Source: Nezara viridula
Taxonomy: Eukaryota > Arthropoda > Insecta > Hemiptera > Pentatomidae
Assembly: GCA_928085145.1 (NCBI GenBank)
Contig: OV725080.1
Coordinates: 147,860,636-147,924,635, forward strand
Direction: 5' to 3'
Length of the DNA stretch: 64,000 nt
In this document: positions 9,866 through 18,242 of the stretch, one piece after another
Numbering within the stretch: the first letter of the stretch is position 1
Layout of the letters: every line of letters begins with the position of its first letter
The notes under the pieces: generated by a model
The model's database searches: none
Told to the model about the DNA's origin: nothing
Seen by the model: the letters and a program-made list of their open reading frames with translations, nothing else
Program-made: the position numbers and the translations under genes

Positions 9866-11470
9866 TTAATGTTATTTATTTTATCTTTGCTTTGCTGGAA
9901 TTTTTAAGGTATTTATTATTTTTTTTGTGCAGAATAACAGAAAAAAAACGTTTTAACCCTTTTTAAATGTTAGTGATAAAATGTTTATTTATTTTTTTGT
10001 GCAAAAGTGGGGGACAATTGTCCCAGAAATGCGAATTGTTTATACATTTAGCTTCATTTGCGATGTATTATCTCGTTTGTCTATACGCTCCAGCTCGGCA
10101 GTAATACCCAGTCTTAGGGATTAAGACATCAAAATAATGCGATAACACTGCCGGAAAATCAGTCTAGAGCGAGCCTTTGTTTAGGTTGGAGTCACGTATC
10201 GGACATTTACCCCCACCAGCTCCAGTCTCACCTCACCTGCGCCAGCCTAGCGCCTTTTTGAAAAGCCCAGCTGTTTCATCTCTAGTCGTCGATCGAGATC
10301 GATATACATATCGATTCCCCCACAATCGACTGCCTTTAAAATTAGCTGAAGACCACAGGTAACCTCTTTGGAAGTATAGCCTCCAACTTGGGATATTTTT
10401 CGTTTCTTCTCTCACCGCTGCCAAAGACATTTTAATTTAGTTAATATTTTTCTTCACTAAATTATTTTTTTTTCTTGGATTTATTTTTACTGGATGAATT
10501 TTTTCTTTAATTTTGGAAGTTTATTTTTATATATGTTTTATTTTGATGGACAATTTTTTTTTATTTTCTCATTGAGTATTGTCTTTATGTTTTAAATCTT
10601 GTATGTATATATTTCATCTCTTTTATTTCAATTCAATAAATATTGTAAACATTTAGAAGGGGATTTTTTTATTTGTTTATCTTAACATATTTAATTAATT
10701 GAGGAATTTTATAATATTTTGATGTGCATACATTTTTCATGTTTTACAGGTCTCATTTTTACTCTTTTTTCCCTTCTTTTCCACCATTTAATTTTGCTCG
10801 AATTTTCTCCACCTTTGAGGAAACTCACCGGGGAAAGGTTTGTATTTTAATTTTGAAATACCTCTGGCCGCAACAATAACTATAAATAAAAATTGAATTA
10901 TATCAAAAAGTAATGGTAATTTCGTTAATTAAATAGTAGATTTAATCTAAAATGAAAATATATAATATAAATTTAGATATCCTAATTGCCTAACAAGATA
11001 AAGTCTTGTACTCTTTTTATGGGAAGAGAATGATTGGAATGCGATCCTCAGCTGCAGCGAGCGTGCACAGAATCACTTTCACATTGCAATAGCACCATGT
11101 GGTTCCTCTTGCAATCTCTTTACCACAATCACAATAAAAATAAAAAATACATCCAATAAACTAAACCATATACATGGAAAATAAAAAAAATATTTAATAG
11201 TTTATTGCGAATGAGAACAATAGTGGAAGAGTTGAACTCATACTGTATATTTTCTGACTTGGGTATCATAAAAATATAAATAAAATAATAATTTAAACAT
11301 ATTTATTGAAATTTACAATTGCATTACATGACATCCTCTTAAGTACTTTATTTACATGTGTTTATGCATGTTATGGTTTACAGAAATTCCTATCACTTCT
11401 TTAGACCATAAAGATTAAAATCTTACTTTGCATTTCTATATTCGAAGAACAAAAATGTATTGAAATAGAT
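9866..11470. other. Intergenic sequence with a GC-richer patch at 10,080-10,430
   Basis: No gene is recognised. The patch 10,080-10,430 has balanced composition and carries a 61-codon plus-strand frame (Pro/Arg/Leu-rich) overlapped by a minus-strand frame. Neither resembles a known protein. An imperfect palindrome GTCTTAGGGATTAAGAC lies near 10,111. The rest is AT-rich with long T runs. The patch could be the edge of an LTR or a host exon. Confidence 0.3.
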
Positions 11471-11479
11471 AGAGAAGAA

Positions 11480-11665
11480 TATGGAGACGGGGTGAGAGAA
11501 CGGGCTAACGCGTACGCAAAAAACGCTTTGCCTGGCAACCTGATAAACTGAAGATTACGAGTTCAAATCGTGTTGTGGGGGCTTTCAACTCTGCCATTGA
11601 TCCCTGGACCGGGGAATAGCCCGTATCGACTAAAAGGCGAGGAAGGGGAGAAAAAAAAAGATGGA
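11480..11665 (+). mobile_element. Possible tRNA-related SINE
   Basis: A GC-richer 180-bp block ends in an A-rich run (gagaaaaaaaaag). It contains GAGTTCAAATCG at about 11,559, a weak RNA polymerase III B box, about 55 bp after 'cgggctaacgcg', a poor A box. The layout suggests a SINE, but the promoter boxes are not convincing. Confidence 0.25.
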
Positions 11666-11774
11666 GAAGAGTAGCACTATGATGTTCTTGGTTACTTCGT
11701 ATAAGACTGAAAGAAACTTTTTGATCTATTTAAAAATAAAAAAAAATCACCTACAAAACAAAATAAAAACATTC

Positions 11775-12050
11775 ATACCTCCCCATTCTGGAAGAGATTA
11801 ATAAAATAGGCCTGAAGTGGTATGGACATTTGAAAAGAATGCCTGAAGGAAGACTACCCAAAGAATTCCACAGGAAGAAGACGAGGGAGACCAAGGAACA
11901 TCTGAGATAACGAAGTGGAGGAATCCATGATGGGTCATGGTCTACGGGAAGAATGGACCTTAAATAGGATATTATGGAAAGAACACTTCAGGTTAAGGAA
12001 ATCCACTATTAGTGGAACTCATAAAAAATAAAAAAATAAAAAATAAAAAA
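11775..12050 (+). mobile_element. LINE 3' end, decayed
   Basis: Two frames together spell the C-terminus of a non-LTR polymerase: INKIGLKWYGHLKRMPEGRL in one, then, after a frameshift near 11,870, GRRRGRPRNI, a TGA stop, and NEVEESMMGHGLREEWTLN. The tail is A-rich with AAAAATA repeats. The motif order (WYGHxKRM, RGRPR, then a basic/Trp-rich end) resembles the RTE copies at 2076 and 36,053 in type but not in sequence. 5'-truncated and dead. Confidence 0.65.
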
Positions 12051-12625
12051 TTCATGCCTGGCTTCTATACACTCATTAATATACTTCCATACTCGTAGAG
12101 AGAGAACGGTTTGCCGAATGTACGGTTTAAGGTTCGAATGTACCAAACAAATAGCTTGAGATAACTTAACTATTAAAGAGGAAGGATATTTCCAATAGGA
12201 TAAGTTAATTATTTATTAATCAAATTGTAACTCCAATTTTTTGTCTGAATAGACTATCATGATATTATATTGTATTATGTATAGTAATACAAATCTTCCG
12301 CTTATGTCACTTATACGTCAAATGCTATAGAGATATCAAATGTCCTTACTGGGATATACTGGCTAATCAATAATTTAGAAAAAAAATTTGAAAATAAAAT
12401 TGGGTTTACATTAAAAACGAAACCACTTGCAGATAAATCGAAATCGAGAGCCGGTCAAGAGCTGTGACCAAATAAAGGAAGCACTGGGTCTCGGATGAAT
12501 GGAGTCAGTTTGTGAGTCACTGAGTGGGCTTTTGCGGGGGCAGCCAACGGTCTGAAGCGCCCTCACACAACCAATCCACTATTTACTACATTGATCTATT
12601 CCTGTCTCTGCTGGTGCATGTGTGT

Positions 12626-12628
<3 letters not shown>
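12051..12628. other. Flank of the LTR element; no gene seen
   Basis: AT-rich up to about 12,420, then a GC-richer stretch (12,430-12,600) with no readable protein. It ends in the (TA)n tract that received the LTR retrotransposon. Confidence 0.5.

Positions 12629-12678
<50 letters not shown>
12629..12678. repeat. (TA)n insertion target, left part
   Basis: Fifty bases of TA dinucleotides directly abut the 5' LTR. The remainder of the tract (18,223-18,242) follows the 3' LTR, so the element split an existing (TA)n array. The four bases on each side are TATA, giving a 4-bp target duplication, although the repeat itself hides its exact length. Confidence 0.85.
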
Positions 12679-12680
<2 letters not shown>

Positions 12681-12862
12681 ATAAAGACCGGAGACCGGCG
12701 ATATCAGCCTTAATACCGTCCTGAATGTAAATAAACATATGAAATGTATATAAGGAGGATTACTAAAGGAATAAATCAGTATCTTTTCTGAAACCGTGAG
12801 TGTTGCATTTCAAGCCCTTTCCTTTCTTTTTTTTTATTGTTAGAGTCCGCCGACGCTTAACT
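12679..12862 (+). repeat. 5' LTR
   Basis: The LTR starts AGATAAAGACC and ends CGCTTAACT. The last T overlaps the first base of the primer site. Inside are a TATA box (TATATAA, 12,747-12,753), two AATAAA signals (12,730-12,735 and 12,770-12,775) and a T-rich stretch at about 12,830. At 184 bp it is short for the group. The second AATAAA lies after the TATA box, as expected if transcription starts and polyadenylates within the LTR. Confidence 0.93.
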
Positions 12863-12879
12863 GGTGCCGAAACCCGGGA
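12862..12879 (+). other. Primer binding site, tRNA-Phe type
   Basis: TGGTGCCGAAACCCGGGA is complementary to a tRNA 3' end of CCA plus an acceptor stem whose 5' strand is GCCGAAA. That stem, and the following CCCGG of the T arm, are those I know for animal cytosolic tRNA-Phe (GAA). The match length is 18 nt. The identification comes from family knowledge, not a search. Confidence 0.75.
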
Positions 12880-12973
12880 CTACGACAGGAGAACAGAGAA
12901 GTAATTTTTTTTTAAAGTCATTTTTTTTTCTCTTGGTTTTTTTTTCTTCTCCTAGTCATAAGGAAAGAGTGAA

Positions 12974-14287
12974 ATGCCAACAGAGGGCTTAATCAGGCCG
13001 GGAGTGTTGAGCGCCCCGGAAATCCCTCAACCTCAAGAAATTCCGCAGATACCTCAGATCGCGCAGGCCCCTCAGGTGCCTCAGATACCTCAAATACCTC
13101 AGGTACCGCAGATTCCGCAGATCCAGGAGATCCCTCCCTTACCGAGGGACACATTGGCAGAAGCGCACGCTAACGCGCTGGAATGGATGAAAATAAGAGC
13201 GGCGACCACGCAGGACCTTCGAAGAGCCATTGCGGACCTGGAACGCTTCGGTGGCGAGGTAGGTGAGCTCAACCATTTCCTGAAAGGCGGAGACCGCCTC
13301 ATGTCTAGAATAGAGGTAAAGGTGGCGGAGGACCTGGTAAACCTAGGGGACGCGGAAGCGTTGAAAGCGGCTCTGGTGTGCCGAGTAAGGAGGAGCATCC
13401 TGAACCAAATTCAGGCGGACGAGGAGACACCATGGCCGGTGATTAAGGAGCGACTGAAGAAGGCCTTCGGAGGAGGCAGATGGACGCCGGAGGAAGACAT
13501 CTTCCAAATGTTTAGGGAGCGCCGGTCCCAACGTCAGACGAGGGGCCAGTATGCGGGGGTACTAGTGGCAAAGTACAACCGCATAACGGAGAAAATGCGC
13601 GAAACAATGAGTGTGGGAGAGGTGGAAGCCAGGATGGAGTTCCTCTCGACGATACTCAAGGTCCAGTTGGCGAAGGAAACGGGAAGGAGAGACGGATTGC
13701 CCAGGGAGAGATCATTCCTCGAGTGTGCCCAGGAAATGATCGACCTAAGCGCAAGGGAAGAAGAGACTCGGATGGACGTGGAAGAACCAGGGTGGATCCG
13801 GGTGAATGACAGACGACCCCGGACAGCCCCGATGGGTTGGAAGAGGAGAGAAACGGTACAGCCGAGCGGAGAAAAGGTCAGGATGGGTGAAAAAAGATCC
13901 GGACAAGTGAGGCCGAGGAATGGACCCCGCAGGGAAGACAGGAAATGTCATGGGTGCGGAAAGCCAGGACATTTAGTTGCACAATGTCCGCGCACTAGGT
14001 GTTTCGAGTGCGGTACCGAAGGGCATATTGCTAGGCAGTGCCCGTACATATTCCGGAGGAGAGAAAGAACTCAAGACGAGCCCATGGAAGTAAACACGCA
14101 GAAGCTGACAAGACGGGCTAGGATGCAGCGGAAGGACGGATCTTCGGGAGAGGCAACCGAGGAGTCGGGAACTTCGGGGACAGAGACGGACGAACCAGGT
14201 AGCAGTGGAGGCGAAGGAGGCAGGAGCAGCCAACGGACCGAGCAGCGACGAACGGCGGCGGGGAGGAGGAAGCTGGGCGGCATCTGA
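12974..14287 (+). CDS. gag: Gag polyprotein
   Basis: A 437-residue structural polyprotein starting at the first ATG after a T-rich leader. Residues about 16-57 are a Pro-Gln-Ile repeat (PQIPQ-type units), likely flexible. Residues about 60-260 are a helical, charged region in the capsid position (GGEVGELNHFLKGGD, later WTPEEDIFQMFRERRSQRQT). A basic linker is followed by two CCHC zinc knuckles at 325-338 (CHGCGKPGHLVAQC) and 343-356 (CFECGTEGHIARQC), which would bind the genomic RNA. The C-terminal tail is Ser/Gly/Glu/Thr-rich, then basic. It ends in TGA at 14,285-14,287; Pol continues in the same frame. Gag packages the RNA into virus-like particles in the cytoplasm. Expression is from the LTR promoter. 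Confidence 0.93.
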   Translation: MPTEGLIRPGVLSAPEIPQPQEIPQIPQIAQAPQVPQIPQIPQVPQIPQIQEIPPLPRDTLAEAHANALEWMKIRAATTQDLRRAIADLERFGGEVGELNHFLKGGDRLMSRIEVKVAEDLVNLGDAEALKAALVCRVRRSILNQIQADEETPWPVIKERLKKAFGGGRWTPEEDIFQMFRERRSQRQTRGQYAGVLVAKYNRITEKMRETMSVGEVEARMEFLSTILKVQLAKETGRRDGLPRERSFLECAQEMIDLSAREEETRMDVEEPGWIRVNDRRPRTAPMGWKRRETVQPSGEKVRMGEKRSGQVRPRNGPRREDRKCHGCGKPGHLVAQCPRTRCFECGTEGHIARQCPYIFRRRERTQDEPMEVNTQKLTRRARMQRKDGSSGEATEESGTSGTETDEPGSSGGEGGRSSQRTEQRRTAAGRRKLGGI

Positions 14288-14316
14288 GGAGTGTGGCAGC
14301 AGAGAGGCGACCGCAC
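14285..14316 (+). promoter_or_regulatory. Candidate stop-codon readthrough signal between gag and pol
   Basis: The only barrier between Gag and Pol is TGA at 14,285-14,287; both frames are identical (start-to-start distance 1317 nt, a multiple of 3). Three bases downstream a stem can form between GTGTGG (14,291-14,296) and CCGCAC (14,311-14,316), with a 14-nt loop and one G-U pair. Murine leukaemia-type gammaretroviruses use an in-frame stop followed by a pseudoknot in the same place. Here the hairpin is weak and the spacing shorter, so function is inference. Confidence 0.5.
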
Positions 14317-17300
14317 AGCAACATGCAACAACATCCGAGGTAAGCCATGCTGGTTGCCAATTATCGAGGTAGACGGGGGAGTAAAGTGCCTCGTGGATAC
14401 CGGGAGCTCGAGCACTATTATGACCAGAGGGGCGTTAGGGAAAGTGTGCGGGAGTGAGAGGGCACTCCGGATCCAAAAATGCGATTGCCAACTAATCACT
14501 CTGGGTGGCCCCTGTAGCGTAGAGGGAGAAGCGACAATAAGACTTGATCGGTGGGCAGGAAAAGAGGGCGAACTGAAGGTACACGTAGTAAAAAACATGA
14601 CTCGGGAATACCAGGTCATAGTGGGGTGCGATTTGTTGGGGCAGGTAGGGGCGAGCATTAGGAATCGTAGAGGAGCCTGGAGTGTTAGGTTGGGAAAGAG
14701 GAAGTTCGGATGTATAGGAGTCGCGAGAGAAAGAAGGGTGCGGATAGGGGCGGTGAACAGAGTGGAGGACTGGAGGAAGTTGCTACAGGAGGAGTTTAGG
14801 GACATTTTCTTCAGGGAAGGTGAGGTATTAGGGGTAACAGGGAGGACGGTGCATGAAATCCCACTGAAGCAGGATAGGGTAACTTACGTGAAAGAGAGAA
14901 GATACCCGCAGGCGTTGAGGCAGCATATTCGAGAGGAGCTAGATAGTCTAAAAGAACAAGGGATCATAGTTGATAGCACCTCACCATTCAATAGTCCCCT
15001 GTGGGCAGTGAAGAAGAAGGCAGCACCGGGGGATAATAAGGAAAAATACAGGGTGGTAGTAGACTATCGTAAATTGAACGATAACACGGTAGACGAGAAG
15101 TACCCGATCCCCAGATTCGAAGATATACTGGATAGGTTGAGTGGAGCCGTGGTCTTTAGCACGTTGGACCTTAAGGCGGGATATCACCAAATACGGATGC
15201 ACCCGGAAGACCAACACAAAACAGCGTTCACATTCGAAAGGGGGCATTATGAATTCACAAGAATGCCGTTTGGTCTGAAGAATGCGCCCATAACATTTCA
15301 GCGTCTGATGGACGAATTTTTGAGGGGTATCGATGACTCGGTATGTCAGGTATATATGGATGACCTGCTGATTTTTAGCAGAACGGAAACCGAACACGTG
15401 GGACATCTGAGGTCAGTATTCGAGAGGCTCCGGAAATTCGGGCTGAAATTGTCAAGCGAGAAGTCTCTGCTGGGACAAACGCGGATTAATTTTTTAGGCC
15501 ACACTATCTCTAGCGAGGGGGTCAGACCGGATGCGGCAAAGGTGGAGGCGATCACAAGGATGGCGGTACCACGGGACGTGAAGGGGATCCGTAGGCTTCT
15601 TGGGACGCTGAACTACTATCGGAGATTCGTACCTGAGATGGCAGAGTATTTGGTACCCATTAACAATTTGCTGAAGAAAGGCGCGAAGATTGTGGTGACA
15701 CCAGAGATGGAGAATAATATCCGCAAATGTATGAATAGGTTGCTGACAGAGCCGGTGTTAGCGTTCCCGGATTTTGAGAAGCTCTTTAATATAACCACCG
15801 ATGCGAGCGAATACGCGTTAGGGGCCGTTTTGTCCCAGGGGGGGAGTGAGGGTGAACGACCGATAGCATACGCGAGCCGTCGGCTTACGGGTGCGGAATC
15901 GCGATACAGCGCTTTGGAGAGGGAGCTACTCGCGATAGTGTGGGCTATCGACCATTTCAGGCCATACGTATTTGGGAGGAAGTTTCGAGTCCACACCGAC
16001 CACAAACCCCTGCAGTGGGTAGGGAAACTTAAAGAAACCTCAGCTAGGGTCACGCGATGGAAGGAAGTCCTTAGTCAATACAATATAGAGGTGGTGTATA
16101 AGCCGGGAAAGGAGAACGTGGTGGCGGACTGGCTCTCGAGGGCCATCATGATCAACGCGGTAGAAGAGGACGGGGGAGGACCATCGCGAGACGTGCGCCA
16201 ATTCTTGAGTGAATGGACTCCCGACGGCGAAGGAGCGGAGGATATCGTCGGTATAGATGACAGGGGAGAGTCCCCGGAAGAGGAGAGCTCAGCGGAGGAA
16301 AGAGCAGTGGAAATGGAGGAGATAGACGACATCATCAATGACAAGCATCGTCAGGTAATCTGGAAAACGAGAGTAGCAGGGATGATGAAAATAGATTATC
16401 GAAGATATGGGAAAAGCAAGATTCGCGTCATCTGGTCGCAACCCGGGGTGAGTGAAGAGCAAATTTGTACGGCACTGAAGGACGCCACGGAACCTGGAAA
16501 GACGCACCATCTTTATGTGGGGAATAACACGGTATGGGATAAAATAAAGCGGATGTGGAGATCCGAGCGAATTGGGGTGGACAGAACACTCATCCGTTGT
16601 AAGTACGCAGTGGAAACTATACAGGATGAGGAACAGCAACAGGCAGTCACATTAGCTTATCACCAGGGGAAAACCAACCACCGAGGCGTGAACGAGACAC
16701 TGCAGGCATTACGTCGAAAGTATTTCTGGTGGGGCATGAAAAAATCCATCCAAGAGGTCATAGGGAAATGCGAGGTGTGTATGCGCACGAAATATGATCG
16801 ACACCCCCCCAGAGGGATTCAGGAAGAGACACCGACGGGGAATATGCCACTACAGGACCTCCAGATTGATACATTTACCTGGAGAGGGTTCAAGTGGGTC
16901 ACGGTCATCGACGTCTTTAGCAAGGTAGCTATGGCACACCAGGTCATGGACAAGTCTGCCAACGCAGTTGCGGAAGCCCTACAAACCTGGGTGCAGTTCT
17001 ACGGGGTCCCCGAGAGGATCACATCGGACGGTGGTAGGGAGTTTGACAATGCCGCGATTAGGGAGGAGGTGAAACGACTAGGGATTCGTTGGCATTATAA
17101 CACCCCGGGACATCCTAAGGGTAGAGGCGGCATTGAGCGGTTGCACAGCACGCTGAGTGATCACATCCGGGTGTATCAGGGGGAAAAAGGGTTGGAGCCG
17201 GATGTTGCAATGAAGAAAGCGGTAACAGCCTACAACCACTCGATTCACTCCGTCACGGGATTTTCGCCCGTGGAAGTACTATTCGGGATGCGCAGGCCAA

Positions 17301-17680
17301 GGCGAGATTGCGGGGAAACAACGGTTAATGAACCATTAGTCGAGCAAATCCAGAGCAATAGGGTGGAGATGGAAAAGACGTGGGGAAGAGTAACGGCGAA
17401 AATTAAGCGGGAAAAGGAGAAGCGGGTAGAGAGGCAGAATGTTCGCGTACGTGACCAAATGGGTGATCTAAAGATCGGGACAATAGTGTACCGTAGAGTA
17501 GGGACCAACAGAGGGAAACAATTGTTACGATACGAGGGTCCATTCAGAGTGATTGCTATTAGGGAGCATAATCTACTAACGATCGAAAGCGTTAATGAAC
17601 CTAGAAAGAGGAGAACGGTTCACATTGAACAATTGAAGCTCCCAATGATAGAACCGGAACATAAACTAACGGATTCGTAG
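14288..17680 (+). CDS. pol: Pol polyprotein (protease, RT, RNase H, integrase)
   Basis: The frame is open for 1130 codons after the gag stop. It has no AUG until codon 44 counted from the GTG at 14,291, which lies after the protease site, so it probably needs readthrough from Gag. Numbering from that GTG: aspartic protease LVDTGSSS (Asp36); reverse transcriptase with YRVVVDYRKLN, LDLKAGYHQIRM, FTRMPFGLKNAP and catalytic YMDD (355-358); RNase H with TTDAS (Asp504), ALERELLA (Glu543) and HTDHKPL (Asp570). The integrase has a zinc motif of His791, His797, Cys827 and Cys830, and a catalytic triad of Asp860, Asp913 and Glu949 (35-residue D-E spacing). A GPY/F-like YEGPFRVI lies near 1081-1088. It copies the RNA to DNA and inserts it. 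All key residues are intact, with no internal stops. About 60 acidic residues separate RNase H from integrase. Confidence 0.95.
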   Translation, partial: GVWQQRGDRTATCNNIRGKPCWLPIIEVDGGVKCLVDTGSSSTIMTRGALGKVCGSERALRIQKCDCQLITLGGPCSVEGEATIRLDRWAGKEGELKVHVVKNMTREYQVIVGCDLLGQVGASIRNRRGAWSVRLGKRKFGCIGVARERRVRIGAVNRVEDWRKLLQEEFRDIFFREGEVLGVTGRTVHEIPLKQDRVTYVKERRYPQALRQHIREELDSLKEQGIIVDSTSPFNSPLWAVKKKAAPGDNKEKYRVVVDYRKLNDNTVDEKYPIPRFEDILDRLSGAVVFSTLDLKAGYHQIRMHPEDQHKTAFTFERGHYEFTRMPFGLKNAPITFQRLMDEFLRGIDDSVCQVYMDDLLIFSRTETEHVGHLRSVFERLRKFGLKLSSEKSLLGQTRINFLGHTISSEGVRPDAAKVEAITRMAVPRDVKGIRRLLGTLNYYRRFVPEMAEYLVPINNLLKKGAKIVVTPEMENNIRKCMNRLLTEPVLAFPDFEKLFNITTDASEYALGAVLSQGGSEGERPIAYASRRLTGAESRYSALERELLAIVWAIDHFRPYVFGRKFRVHTDHKPLQWVGKLKETSARVTRWKEVLSQYNIEVVYKPGKENVVADWLSRAIMINAVEEDGGGPSRDVRQFLSEWTPDGEGAEDIVGIDDRGESPEEESSAEERAVEMEEIDDIINDKHRQVIWKTRVAGMMKIDYRRYGKSKIRVIWSQPGVSEEQICTALKDATEPGKTHHLYVGNNTVWDKIKRMWRSERIGVDRTLIRCKYAVETIQDEEQQQAVTLAYHQGKTNHRGVNETLQALRRKYFWWGMKKSIQEVIGKCEVCMRTKYDRHPPRGIQEETPTGNMPLQDLQIDTFTWRGFKWVTVIDVFSKVAMAHQVMDKSANAVAEALQTWVQFYGVPERITSDGGREFDNAAIREEVKRLGIRWHYNTPGHPKGRGGIERLHSTLSDHIRVYQGEKGLEPDVAMKKAVTAYNHSIHSVTGFSPVEVLFGMRRPRRDCGETTVNEPLVEQIQSNRVEMEKTWGRVTAKIKREKEKRVERQNVRVRDQMGDLKIGTIVYRRVGTNRGKQLLRYEGPFRVIAIREHNLLTIESVNEPRKRRTVHIEQLKLPMIEPEHKLTDS

Positions 17681-18038
17681 TACCCTCACCACGTTATAAC
17701 AAATATGTTTTTTTTTGGTTGTCTAAGCAAAAATATGGTGTATTTTTTTTATGTGTAAATAGAATCATAGCAATACAGTAGAGGAAAGTGTATTATTTTT
17801 TTTTCTTCTTCTCTGTTTTTTTTTAGGATTTTAAGAGTTCTGTTTTTGGAAGCAAGTGTTGTGTTTAGTTCTGTTTTTTTTTATTTCTTTGTATTATTGT
17901 ATGTCTCGAGTGAGTTTTACTTTCTTTCAACTTTATACTTGTAAAAACAATTGTAAGGTGTTAAGACTGATAATCGTTAGCTCCGATCTAGGAATATCTA
18001 AGTTTCCGAAAAATCCTGTTCGTAAACTGGTGGGGGGG
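17681..18038 (+). other. 3' untranslated region and polypurine tract of the LTR element
   Basis: 358 bp of T-rich, non-coding sequence follows the Pol stop. It ends in GGTGGGGGGG (18,029-18,038) directly against the 3' LTR. This G run is the only candidate polypurine tract for plus-strand priming; it is short and nearly free of A. No env-like frame is present. Confidence 0.8.
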
Positions 18039-18222
18039 AGATAAAGACCGGAGACCGGCGATATCAGCCTTAATACCGTCCTGAATGTAAATAAACATAT
18101 GAAATGTATATAAGGAGGATTACTAAAGGAATAAATCAGTATCTTTTCTGAAACCGTGAGTGTTGCATTTCAAGCCCTTTCCTTTCTTTTTTTTTATTGT
18201 TAGAGTCCGCCGACGCTTAACT
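18039..18222 (+). repeat. 3' LTR
   Basis: I compared all 184 bases with the 5' LTR and saw no difference. It is followed by (TA)n at 18,223-18,242, the other half of the insertion target. LTRs are copied from one template at insertion, so identity means little time for mutation. Confidence 0.93.
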
Positions 18223-18242
18223 TATATATATATATATATATA

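Larger units (their letters stand above)
12679..18222 (+). mobile_element. Complete Ty3/gypsy LTR retrotransposon (5.54 kb)
   Basis: The element has, in order, a 184-bp LTR, a tRNA-Phe-type primer site, a 94-nt leader, Gag, Pol, a T-rich 3' region, a G-rich polypurine tract and a second 184-bp LTR. I find no difference between the LTRs on direct reading, and both ORFs are open, so it is a young insertion that may still be competent. The domain order protease-RT-RNase H-integrase places it in Ty3/gypsy (Metaviridae). There is no env-like ORF and no chromodomain. AG...CT ends, a 4-bp TATA duplication and insertion into (TA)n recall the 17.6/297 group of flies, but the primer differs. It is more GC-rich than its AT-rich surroundings. 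Confidence 0.95.

Noticed and set aside
14071..14805. 244-codon minus-strand ORF across the gag-pol junction
   Set aside because: It overlaps well-supported gag and pol frames and has Ser/Pro-rich composition expected from the complement of this coding region. No known motif.
14981..16639. Several minus-strand ORFs of 69-145 codons inside pol
   Set aside because: They are shadows of the intact Pol frame; codons mirror conserved RT, RNase H and integrase residues on the other strand.
17681..18038. env-like third ORF in the LTR element
   Set aside because: Only 358 bp of T-rich sequence lies between pol and the 3' LTR; the 62-codon frame starting at 17,856 runs into the LTR and has no envelope features.
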